A DNA stretch of 64,000 bases from NCBI GenBank assembly GCA_949318235.1, contig OX439130.1:42669040-42733039 (forward strand). The letters run 5' to 3'. The translations under genes were made by a program, and so were the position numbers. Below are positions 21,207 through 32,163 of the stretch, piece after piece. The notes beneath the pieces were generated by a model. The model did no database searches, was not told the DNA's origin, and worked only from the letters and a program-made list of their open reading frames with translations. Source of the DNA: Ecdyonurus torrentis (lineage: Eukaryota > Arthropoda > Insecta > Ephemeroptera > Heptageniidae). The number at the start of each line of letters is the position of its first letter. The stretch's first letter is position 1.

Positions 21207-23474
21207 AGTTTTAGCATAATTTATTATGGTTTTAAATAGCATGTCAAGCATGTATACCAAATTTCAAATCAAATTGTCCATCGGTTACGTGGGAAAAAGG
21301 GGAAAAAATAGCATGGTGAGTATAGAATAGAGTGTCCTAAGTTTCCATGTTATTTTTTCCCACATAATCGACTCGACAAATTTGAAATTTGGTATGTACA
21401 GCTCTGGCCAAAAGGATTTGTATAGGCAACCTGCAACCACACTATGTTATTGTTGTGGGACAATGCTGCGGCCGCCACTGCACCATTCTTAAACTTTTGG
21501 CCAGAGCTGTACACATGCTATCTAAGGCAATACCAACGTATGCTAAAGTTTAAAAAAAGTTATCAAGGCAAAAAAAAAAAAAAAAAAAAAGTTCCACTAT
21601 GTCCGAGGTTAATCCTGAAAGGAGTAGAACACCTTGAACAAAAAACTTGCTTAATATACAGGGTGTCCATAAAGTCTCTGAGGGTGTTTAGATGTTAATA
21701 AAACATATAAGACTCAATGTAAATTTAACTTTTTATACATCAAATTAAAGCTTGAATTATGACAATTTTGAAAATCCAAACATAAATGCAATCAGATGAT
21801 TATTAATCTTGCTGCATCAAAAACCACAAAAAAAGAGAGAAAATTTACGTCCCATTTGCACCTTGTAACGCTTGCATCATCTGAAAAAACACATACAGAG
21901 TCAAAATTGTAAGGTTTCACTTGAGTTTTCTGAAACATTACCTTAAGGCCTCTCCACATGCGCCCCATTGGTAGCACGACACACGTCGAGACGAACCTCT
22001 AGCTCGCGCGACACGTTGCGGAGAGTCTGCGGAGTGATGGTCTCGATAGCGGCGGTGATACGCTGCATCAACTCACGCATGTCACGCACTTTCGTCTTGA
22101 AGACCTTGTCCTTGACGTAACCCCAAAGATAAAAGTTGGGTGTCGGGAGATCAGGAGACGAGTGCATTGCGTGTTTGTGTGGTAAAGTAAAAACTGACAG
22201 AACGTGTGTTTCTGGGGCAATGAACGCCCAGGTCCAGACACAGCTCGTACGTTCGAACGTGACAGTCCCAAGGTAATTATTTGGTGCGCAGTCCTGTACC
22301 ATTGTGTGATTGGCCCGTTCTTCTTCCACGAGCCAACTGTCCACTGGAACAACTACCTGAACATGCTTGTGAATTACGCCATCCCTCAGCTGCTGCAGGC
22401 CCAGACGGAGTGGGGTTACGAGCTCATCTTCCAGCAAGACGGAGCGCTCTCACATTAGGAGCACGTTGTCAGAGACGAGCTGGATTAGGTGTTTCTAGGC
22501 AGATGGCTACGTCGTGGTGGACCCATGGCGTGGGCTCCCAGGTCTTCTGATCTCACGCCACCTGACTTTTATCTCTGGGGCTACGTCAAGGACCAGGTCT
22601 TCAAGACGAAAGTGCGTGACATGCATGAGTTGAAGCAGTTTATCACCGCCGCAATCGAGGCCATCACTCCGCAGACTCTCCGCAACGTGTCGCGCGAGCT
22701 AGAGGTTCGTCTCGACGTGTGTCGTGCTACCAATGGGGCGCATGTGGAGAGGCCTTAAGGTAATGTTTCAGAAAACTCGAGTGAAACCTTACAAATTTTG
22801 AATCTGTATGTGTTTTTTCAGATGATGCAAGCGTTAAAAGGTGCAAATCAGACGTCAATTTTCTATTTTTTTTTGCGGTTTTTGAAGCAGCAAGATCAAT
22901 AATCATCTGATTGCATTTATGTTTGGATTTTCAAAATTGTCATAATTCAAGCTTTAATTTGATGTATAAAAAGTTTAATTTATGTTGAGTCTTATGTGTT
23001 TTATTAACGTCTAAACACCCCCAGAGACTTTATGGACACCCTGTATTTGAAATAAATCAATTATATGGTACATTAAAACCAATCACCAATCATTATATTA
23101 ATGACAATTAATATTATATTAATTAAAAAAATAATTGAAATTAAAGCACGCTATATTGAAAGCTATATTACATGAAAATCTTTATATAATTAAATAGATA
23201 CAAAAAAGGGGACGCAAAATTGCTGCTAATAGCAGCCTTGTGCTTGCAATTTTGTGTCCCCTTTTTGTATCTATTTAATTAAAGATTTTCGCGTAATATA
23301 GCTTTCAATATAGCGTGCTTTAATTACAATTATCTATTACTTTTCTTTGATTTGCAATTTAAACCAAAATGTTTTTTCTTCTTCTTTTTATATTTATATT
23401 ATATAATCATTATATTAATGTTGATTTTAAACAAGACATAGATTGTTTTTAATACGACAAATTATATATTACAA

Positions 23475-23552
<78 letters not shown>

Positions 23553-26500
23553 TGTATCTTACCCTAATTGTCCAAAGGTAATATTTTCTTGGTATGTTCT
23601 TTCATCAGTCAAAGCTTCTAGACGATTGCTTGCAACATCATCTCTGGTGGCAACTGGGCGTACTGAACGTTCACACTGCAGGGCTTCAAAGAAAGCAGCA
23701 TTCCAGAACCTCAAGGAATGGAAGATAGGCTGATCTCTTAATATTGAGAAAACATATTGCCTACTTACAGGAGGGCCAAGTACTGAAATTAAATAAAGTT
23801 TTGAATTTATTAAAAATATAAATTTCATTTGTTTAGTGTTACGCTAATGTTAATATATCACTGTATCATCGGCATACCATTATTTTTATTTCTATTTTTA
23901 TAGAAGTGTGCTGGAACAATTCAAGTGCTATCTTAGATGAGGCATATCAGACCTCAGATATATCTCCTAATACCAGAATGCGCAAACTAGACTCACAAAC
24001 TACTTAATTGTTTACTGCTCTAATATCTACAGAACTGCATCATACTTACCCTCATAGTAGAAAGTGAAGCACATGTTCATGAGAGACTTGGCTGGGGCAA
24101 AATCATCTGAATCAGCACACTCAAATAAGATAATTGCGAAGAATTGGGCAAGACTAAAGAAGGTAGCTTCAGTCACTCTGCGACCCTGAACTCTTTGAGC
24201 ATTAACAAATCTTGCAAACCAAAGTCTACCAGCTTCTTCCTGGATAAAACGTTTGTAAAAGACGGGAAATTTATCAACAGTTTTTTTTACAGGCCTATAT
24301 AGAAAATACTGAAAGTCATGCAACACGTTGAACAAAAAATTGTTTAATTGTGAATATCCTAACATACTTGAAAATCAACATTGATTTGGACAGTCATTGA
24401 TTTCTAATTTATTTTCCATTCACCAAATGGCAGATGTGGCTTTATGATGTCCCAGCTCGCTGGTCCACATGCATGTAAAACAAGCGAGCTGTGGTGCCAT
24501 TAAACGGCATCTACTATTTTGTGAATGGAAAATAAATTAGAAATAAACGAGTCTGACAAAATCAGTGTTGATTTTCAGGTATATTTTAACTTTTCTACGC
24601 CTTAAAATTTTTGTTTAAGAAAATAAGTTAGAAATCAATTACTCAGGCCAAATCAATGTTGATTTTCAGGTTTGTTAGGATATTACACAACTTTTTTGTT
24701 CAAAGTGTCCTACACCTTTGACTATAAGTGTACCTGTGCTAGTTGTCCAAATTTAGCCTTCTGTTCTTGTGAGATGGAAGTACTGTCTCGGAACAAGACA
24801 CACACAAAGTCTCTCATGAACTCTGCAGCTTCTGCTGCTCCTTCATCTGTTTGAGAGTCAAGACTTAAACTTGAAGCCCAAGACTGTACAGAACCCTCAG
24901 AGCCTAGACAAAAAAAAAAAAAAAAAAAAAAAATCACACTCAGCATTACCTATTATTACTATTACATTTTACATTCATATAATTAGCCTATATACTACTG
25001 TATTTAAAACTAGCAAATAAACTAGTAATTTCATAATTCGGTAACTACGGTAATATATATATATATCGATCTTGTTGCGAAAATAAGGCCTATCTTGTAT
25101 TTTGTCAGGGGAAGCAAGAGGCCTATCTCGTTTTTTGTCAGTGGAAGCAAAAGGTCTATCTCGAGCGCCATCTCCATAACGTTCGGGAACGAGATAGGCC
25201 TTTTGCTTCCACTGACAAAAAACGAGATTAGGCCTTTTGCTTCCCCTGACAAAATACGAGTTAGGCCTTTTTTTTGCAACAAGATCGATATACAAAAAAA
25301 AAAAAAAAAAAAAAAAAAAATTACAAACACGATATATAATATATACCTCTATTATATACCTATAAAAAAAATATACATGTAAAAATACACAGAGGCATGC
25401 AGCTAGAAAATATGAAATTAGCATACATTTCTATACATCAAGCTTACCAGAATGAACATAAAATTTATGATCAGCTGAAGACTCTAAGCTTGTACTGGGA
25501 CCATAACCATCTCCTTCTGAGCCACTACTTGGAGCCTCTGAAATATCCGTGGCATTAAGATTACATGAAAGTTGATGCTACTTTTGAAAGGGGCTCAAAA
25601 CTAAGTTTATGAATGTGCTAGGTTGCTAGGGGATATCTGCAAATGACTTCTTGTTATTCATTAAAAATTTGTTTTTACTATATTTTTAATATTCTTGCAA
25701 ATGTGATGACAACATAGTAATACGAATTTAATGAGCAACAAGAAGTCAATGAAAAGGATTGCATGTATCCCGAGCAAAGAGCTGGAGAAATCATAGCACT
25801 GACAGCATAGCATAGTGACTTCGAGCACTCACAGTTTTGAGCCCACCCTTTCTCTTGAAAGCCGTATGTCCTCCACTTAACAAAAGTTTAAGAATGGGGT
25901 TACTAGGGCGGCCACTGCATTTTCTCATGCATAAAGATAGCACAATGTGTGCTTATTGCGGGTTGCCTATAAATCATTATCAAACTTTTGTCCAGTGGTG
26001 TACTTTCATGTAGCCTTTATGCCATGCATACAATTAATACTATATTCAAGCAGTAGAAATAGATTTAATTTTATTTACTGTATACTGTAATGTTTCTATC
26101 TCAAGCAATTACTGTATGTAAGCAATTGTCATGCAAACAATAGGAGGAGAAAATCTTGCTAGCACAGAGATAAAAACAAACAAACTAATACATATGGATA
26201 GCTTACGGCCATGCTTACAGACTCCAACTATGAATGCATGGCTATGCTCTATGCTGGTGAGACACCATGGTTTACATAGGTAGGTATATATATGGTAGCA
26301 AAATGCCCTGCATGTTTTATTGGTCTTACTAGCCAAACATTGAGAGGGAATGCATGAATGACCACAGGTAGTCAGTCGCAGTGACAGAGACACCAACATG
26401 ATTGACAAGCCTGTAACAAGCATACGGCCTTGCATTAAAAAAAAAAAAAAAAATCAATGACTATACCTGCTTTACTCTAAAAATTATAAAACATCTCCCT

Positions 26501-27560
26501 GACCCAGCCAATAATGCAATATGATTACATTGCAGTGTGTGGGAAATTAGCATATCGATATATTTTTAAGTCTATAGGAAAGCTATAGTTCGGCCTGGAC
26601 ACCACCCGCACTCGTTTCCTATACTATATGCCTTACTTTTTAAGTCTTGCTCATCTCCCACTCTCCTTTCCCTGCCCTCTACCATTCCTATATTATATAT
26701 ATATATATATATATTATAAACAATAAATGTAGCACCAGCATATATCCATCATTCATATAGTTTATTTCTCTCCGGGCCTGTACGGACCTGGAAAGAATGC
26801 ACAGTGTAATGCCAAAAGCTATCAATATTTGTTGGGTTTTGTTTGTTTTATCTCTGTGCTAGCCAGATATTCACTGAACTATATGGGACTCTCTTCACTA
26901 TGGTAAGGACAAAGGCCTTTGCTATATATGATTGCCTCTGCTCAATTAACCCTTTTTGTTTCATATACATGGTTATTTTCCTTAAATTTGCAAGTAAAAT
27001 TCTTGCAAACACTAGATTTAATATTCAATCAGGTCAAAAAGGTATAAATCTATAATTTCATTTATACTTACAACAAATTGTCAGTTATATTAGCGAGGAG
27101 TTAATTATTAGTAAGTATATACGTACAACCGAATATAAAAGACTTACCAATTTTATAAGTTAAACGTTCATAAGGATCAGGTCCACTTGCCACTAAATTT
27201 GGACTTGGAATTCTAAAATCTGGTTCATCTTCTGCATTGTTTTCCTCTGCTTGTTCATTGTCAGGTACTTCCACCTCACTGAAAATTGTTACAATATTTT
27301 GCAAATGATAAAAAATTTATAAACAATAATCGAAGGCCATTATGTATAACTGCTTACCAGTTGCTAGTATTCGAGTGTTCTGTTGTTCCATTAGAGCGTT
27401 TGGAGAGAGCAGACTCTATTTTTGAACTTAAACCAGTTAAAATTCCACTTTTAGACTTACTAGCTCCTATTAGAACAGATCTTAAACCTGACCGCAGTCT
27501 ACCTTGGGTGCGGCCGACAAGTCCTCTCAACTCATTACCACGTCCAGTTACTTCAACCAT
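20248..27560 (-). CDS. KIAA0513: KIAA0513-like protein, seven coding exons found, 3' end unresolved
   Basis: Coding exons (minus): 27560-27358, 27278-27148, 25537-25448, 24903-24734, 24239-24050, 23782-23563 and 20343-20248. Phases agree at every junction and total 1100 nt (about 366 aa). Recognised from human KIAA0513: FMRDFVCVLF then EQKAKFGQ; GRLWFARFVNAQR; EATFFSLAQFFAIILFEC; FAPAKSLMNMCFTFYYEG; LRFWNAAFFEALQCER; YQENITFGQLG; and FTSNMHAFGLSRELC. The basic N-terminus (TGRGNELRGLVGRTQG) is not conserved in my memory of the human protein. Function is poorly known; the human protein is reported as cytoplasmic and brain-enriched. The last about 20 residues expected after FLRKQ were not found: the exon ends at a donor (TTCAG|GTATG), and the next exon may be in the 200-N gap or too short to see. 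Introns contain MITEs, a Tc1/mariner element and a fold-back array. Confidence 0.85.
20360..20800. mobile_element. possible 3' end of a non-LTR element
   Basis: Begins (TAA)n then TAGTTCTTTATTGGGTTTAA, a form often seen at the minus-strand tail of LINE copies. No coding part was recognised, so this is tentative. Confidence 0.3.
21151..21612. repeat. MITE with TTAACCTC ends, carrying a nested Tc1-like MITE
   Basis: Ends TTAACCTCAGACGTGATGGA and TCCGAGGTTAA, each followed inward by long T/A tracts; arms contain CAAATTTGAAATTTGGTAT-like sequence. Interrupted at 21399-21509. Confidence 0.7.
21399..21509. mobile_element. non-autonomous Tc1-like element, TA target
   Basis: Ends CAGCTCTGGCCAAAAG and CTTTTGGCCAGAGCTG flanked by TA on both sides, the usual Tc1/mariner signature; 111 bases, non-coding. 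It sits inside the 21151-21612 MITE and is therefore younger. Confidence 0.85.
21943..22170 (-). pseudogene. mirror copy of the transposase C-terminus
   Basis: Minus strand encodes FYLWGYVKDKVFKTKVRD through RLDVCRATNGAHVERP and stop, the same peptide as the plus-strand copy with a few substitutions. It has no N-terminal part. Confidence 0.8.
22290..22758 (+). pseudogene. Tc1/mariner-type transposase, broken C-terminal half
   Basis: Contains ELIFQQDGALSH (the second catalytic Asp region of DDE transposases), then a frame change, then SSDLTPPDFYLWGYVKD (third acidic block region) and the C-terminus ending NGAHVERP. Stop codons and a frameshift between about 22458 and 22530 inactivate it; the N-terminal DNA-binding domain and first catalytic Asp are absent. 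Confidence 0.85.
23131..23333. repeat. nearly perfect palindromic MITE
   Basis: Arms of about 95 bases (AATTAAAGCACGCTATATTG ... and complement) with the centre near 23225-23250. No coding frame. Confidence 0.85.
23478..23551. repeat. (TA)n microsatellite
   Basis: About 37 TA units directly beside the donor site of the KIAA0513-like exon at 23563. Confidence 0.95.
24318..24722. repeat. MITE, family C copy 2 (partly rearranged)
   Basis: Family words TTGAACAAAAAATTG, ATATCCTAACA and TTGATTTTCAGGT appear in inverted orientation at the two ends; an extra partial right arm (24600-24722) suggests duplication or nesting. Confidence 0.7.
25063..25300. repeat. fold-back array of 33-nt units, family D copy 1
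   Basis: Ends ATCGATCTTGTTGC / GCAACAAGATCGAT. Left arm: units starting at 25086, 25119 and 25152 (33-nt period, each beginning AGGCCTATCT or AGGTCTATCT). Core: GAGCGCCATCTCCATAACG. The right arm carries the same units inverted. Copies at 45660-45815 and 55597-55932. Confidence 0.85.
25868..26004. mobile_element. diverged Tc1-like MITE
   Basis: AACAAAAGTTTAAGAATGG at the left and CAAACTTTTGTCCAGTGGTG at the right, with GCGGCCACTGCA inside, resemble the element at 21399-21509 but are more decayed. Confidence 0.5.
26150..26870. repeat. inverted-repeat pair, possible decayed element
   Basis: CTAGCACAGAGATAAAAACA at 26158 and the complement at 26840, about 680 bases apart. A TA repeat lies at 26692-26716. 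No gene is visible between them. Confidence 0.35.
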
Positions 27561-28038
27561 ACTTATCTATCATTCAGATCATTAAAGAAAAGACTAAGCT
27601 GTATTCTAAATTTTGCAAATACTATTTTTATCAGTGAATATACCGAAAAATTAAATAAAATTTACACAAAACAACCCGGCAGGTGTGCATTTACCCAGCT
27701 GATTTTGACAGATCAACACAAAATTAAAATGTCCTTGACCTCCTATTTCATTCCTCCATTCACAGATGCCGCTTTCATGAAGCATTTTCTGTAGCGCAAT
27801 TTTTAAAAAAAAGAAAAGAATTCCAGACCTTTCTGTATGCAGAATACAAGTCATAAACCCATCCGATAAGATCCAGTGCTTTGGACATTTTCCTGAATGC
27901 AAATTTAATAGAGCACAACCCTGCACAAAGCTTTCTTATTTTACTCGCATGCCCCTTCAATGATTTTCTTAATATTTAGATTTAAAAGCCACAGTATTTT
28001 TCTATAGGCTCCCATATCTTTAGCTAATATAATCACTC
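27561..28038. other. 5' flank of the KIAA0513-like gene
   Basis: Presumed promoter and 5' UTR. No TATA box, CpG cluster or upstream exon that I can support. Confidence 0.4.
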
Positions 28039-28436
28039 TTAAAGCCCTTGTCAACTTACTTTTTTATCATTTAGAATACTAGATTGATAATTACCATACC
28101 TTATTATCCATAGTGTAGACACCACCACGTATTTACTTTCATTTATTTTCATTATGACTGTTATATCACGTATCTGACGTCACAATGTACCGCCGCCAAT
28201 CACAGTCACCGCTCTGGTCACGTGATAAATTTAAGCCCCTCCCTCAAGTTCTTTACCCCTATCACGGCCCCATCTGTACATTGTGACGTCAGATACGTGA
28301 TATAACAGTCAAAATGAAAATAAATGAAAATAGATACAAAATCAACGTGTTGGTGTCAAATTCATGGATAATAAGGTATGGTAACTATCAATCTAGTATT
28401 CTAAATGATAAGAAAGTAAGTTGACAATGCCTTTAA
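28039..28436. repeat. long inverted-repeat element with TTAAAG ends
   Basis: Ends TTAAAGCCCTTGTCAACTTA and complement; arms of about 150 bases include ATACGTGATATAACAGTC and TGACGTCA in both arms. The centre (28185-28270) is GC-richer with GTCACGTGAT. No coding frame. Confidence 0.8.
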
Positions 28437-30214
28437 ATCCTGAATATATTTAGTTACATATTATCTAAGATTACAATGCAACTAACTCAAATTGTTAAAA
28501 CCTGTGTAATCCTGCACATTTAAACAATGACACAAGTGTAATTGTTAATATATAATAAATAAAATATAATATTGTGTGACATTCACAACTTTACATTAAT
28601 GCTACTAGAATTGCTTGATAACATGTTTTATTTCCTTCTGAATATACTTAGGATAGAAGACATAAAAAAAATTACATTTCAAATAAAATGTGTACATTTT
28701 AAACAATTCAATTTATTTAAGTTGCCAGCTACAATTTTCTGAAATACAGTATTGACTATACTTTTGTCACCCATCACAATCATAATTTAATGACCACTTT
28801 ACTTTTTTATTTTTTTATTACAATATTTGATTCTATATAAAATTCTGGCAAGCCGAAATAAAATAATTATTGTTACAAATATATTTAAATGCACGATAGC
28901 AAAAAAAAGTTTTAGCAAGAAATAAAATATAATAATAATAATAAAAAAAGTTCCCTAGCCAAAAAAAGTTTTATTTAGCTTTTAGTTGTTGTTTATTGAT
29001 AGGTTGCAATTTCCTTATAAAATCGGTAATTTTAAAAGACTGTGGCATGTACAATATACAAATTCCGAATAGGGAGTCATGTACACTTATTGATAGAAAC
29101 AAATTTTGTGTTATTAAAAGTGGTTATATAAGGAATGGTCAATGTATTTTCTGATTGATGTTCAGGGCTAATAAATAACTACTTTGCCAACTTTGGTTTC
29201 AGTCTCTCAATGATTAAAATAACAACCTCCAACACAACAACAAATAAGAGGGAAAAAAACAAATTATTAAAATAATAAGGGGGGTCGCATTCTTATAAAA
29301 AGATGGAAATGGTATTATTTCGAGGCGTAATAACAGGGGGATAAAATAAAAATTTAAATATAAAGAATGTGTTTACATTCCGTCTCATGCATTATTTTGT
29401 ATTTCTTATTTTTTTTTATATAATAATAATTATAATATTTTATTTTTTATTTTTTTTTTCATTAATGTATCTTTAAAAATCTAACAATTCCCCCCTTTGC
29501 CTGCACCATAAAATGAATGCTTTAAAAAAAAAAATGATTTGAGCCAATAATTTTGAAGACAATTTACTATTGTGTCGGTTGCTGGGACCCCCGATCAGGT
29601 ATTGACATCACAGCATTTTTTTTTTAATTTTTTAGTGCAGCGCAGTTCTCAGCTGCTGCTCATGAACCTTTTGTACGAGGGTGCAAGATTGGGAGTCAAT
29701 GTTGTTGCATTGCGGAGCTGACCCGAGTTTATGCCACCAGAGTTAACATTGTTTGCTTTAAAATTCAGTACTAACACACTTTGCTGGCACAAACAGCACA
29801 ATACATTATATATAGAGCAAATTATAAGGTCCTCTAACCTTTTTAGTTTGCTGATAGGCTCCATTCTAGATGGATCTTATTGTTATTATTAATTAATTTA
29901 TTATTATTAAGTATTAGCAGATTCTTTTTAATCATTTTGAAGTAAGAGCACATGAGCAAGCTTAAAAAGTCTTTTGAGACTAGTTATATGGACCAGGCAC
30001 GGATTGCTATAGTTCAGATACAGAGTTAAATGATTTTTTTTTTTTACTTTAATTTTCTTTCCCCTGAGAAAGGGATTATGCTGACCAATTTGGTAACTTA
30101 TGATCAGCTTTTATCGCAAAGAGAGAGGGAGACAGATAATTTGAGTGTTGTTTCTCCCTAAAAGCTAGGTATTTTTTTCCCCAGCAGTTAATTTACCCTA
30201 AAAGGGGCTAGATT
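28437..30214 (-). other. likely DAZAP2 3' UTR and intergenic DNA
   Basis: AT-rich, several minus-strand AATAAA hexamers (for example near 28705 and 28855), no convincing open frame. The end of the transcript cannot be fixed from sequence. Confidence 0.45.
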
Positions 30215-31441
30215 CTACCAGAAAGTATAACCTCCATCAGAGGCACCTGCTAAGAAATTGCCTTTCTTTTGTCCCAGCATCACTGTGTGTCCTGCCATAG
30301 CTGCTAACTGAGCAGCATTTGGTGCAACTCCTGGTGGTGTGGGAGGAACGACAGGCTGGCTAATTCCATCAAATCTTGCACCTCCATCAAAACCAGCCTG
30401 AAATATTATATTTACATATTATTTTCTGCACTTCTTGTGTTACCTGTTAAATAGCGTGACAAAAACATTGGACATGTCTTTTTTCCTGACAATTTAAACA
30501 AAAATAATTTTTATTCCAACTTACAGGCATCATAATGGTCTGTCGTTGTTGTTGTTGAGCTGCAGCTGCTGCAGCATAAGCTGGGTAACCCATTGGGAAG
30601 TAAGCTGGTGCATAGGCATAACCTGCTGCTTGCAATTGCTGGTAGTTTTGAGCTGCGGCAGCTGCGGCCGCGGCAGCTTGGTAGTTTGCATACATTGGTT
30701 GCCCTCCAGCATAAACCTAATACACCATTACATCATGTTAATAATCATATCCTTACTTGCCACACATTGTTAATTAACATACCCAAGCACTGCTGTGGTG
30801 CTGTTGTGCTTGAGCTGCACTCAATGAAGGGTGTCCCAAGGCTTGCTCATAAGTTGGTGGAGCTGCAGCATAAAGTTGGGCTGCTCCTGCATGCTGAGCT
30901 GCCTGTTGTTGTGCTGCATGTTGCTGTGCTTGCTGCTGCTGGTACAGTTGCGCATATTGGCCTATAACAAATAGGGTTGAATTATTATTTTTAAGTCAAC
31001 TATATAACTATGCAAGCCATTTCTCTTCGGTACACACAGAAATCCAATTAATAATTTATTTTACATTTTAAAATGTAATACTTATTATGTCCATATGATT
31101 AAAAATAATAACATATATATTATTAAATTTTGCAGAAAAGATAGTGAATGGTAATGTTGTATGATCATGACTCACTCTCACCTGCATACTGAGGGGCAGT
31201 GGGTAGATAGGCAGGTGTAGGCTGCTGGCCAAGACTTCCTGGAAGAGCTGAAAACAAAATGAATAGTTGCGTAATATCTTGCTGATAATTAAGTTTTTCA
31301 ATACCAAGCCATAACCAATTATACACCCCAACATTCCCCAGCAAGCCACATGCTCAGAAACAACAGTAAAAAAATAAATAATAAAAATCACTGCACAACA
31401 TTCTTGGGGCCTCTTTTTTTAAGTATCTATTATATGAATTT

Positions 31442-31519
<78 letters not shown>

Positions 31520-32129
31520 TTTCGTTTAAAACTTCGATACTTTTGCAAGTGAACAGGTATCCCAAGTTTGTTTGCTTTATAAATTTTCTTTAGCTTCCTG
31601 GCTTATTACCAATTCCAAAATGCACTCCTTGTCGAGTTTTTTTTTTTCTTTTAATGTATAATATATTTTTCTTTTGATAAGTTTATAGTGTTTGATTTAA
31701 ATATCTTTTTAGCAAAATTTTGGAGGCTATTGAAAACATTTAGTTTGTTTGGAATCTACAGCTAACATAAATAGCAGAAGGAAAAATAAAATATGAAATG
31801 CTGTGGGCTATTTGCATAACAATGTTTTATTATCAGTCTAATATTGATGAATTCTATTGATTGTTATTATTATTACTGTATTTTGTTTTAAAATATGATT
31901 ATGTATATACCTATATAATATATATTATATATATTTTTTTAACTGCAAGTTAAGAGACAAAGAATAATCTTTCACTTATTGGTGTGAATTGTTGTACAAA
32001 GTTATTATACTCTGTGCAATGCACAATAATATTAAAATAAAGTTGTTGTTTTCTTATTTTTTTAATAGGCATTTTTTTATGTATTTTACCATGCAAATAG
32101 CCCAACATGACAAAACTACTGATAGGGAG

Positions 32130-32163
<34 letters not shown>

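Larger units (their letters stand above)
21659..23043. mobile_element. Tc1/mariner-type element rearranged into a fold-back (3' half duplicated in inverse)
   Basis: Ends CAGGGTGTCCATAAAGTCTC and the complement, flanked by TA. The right half encodes the C-terminal half of an IS630/Tc1-type transposase. The left half (about 21659-22170) is the inverse of the right half (about 22540-23043), so the transposase 3' coding sequence occurs twice, facing outward, and the 5' half is missing. It has no autonomous capacity. Confidence 0.85.

Noticed and set aside
25031..25424. Overlapping frames across the 33-nt array encoding repeated peptides
   Set aside because: A 33-nt period is a multiple of three, so several frames stay open automatically on both strands.
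26109..26435. 108-codon minus-strand frame with Cys residues
   Set aside because: No signal or domain that I recognise; lies in repeat-like intergenic/intron DNA.
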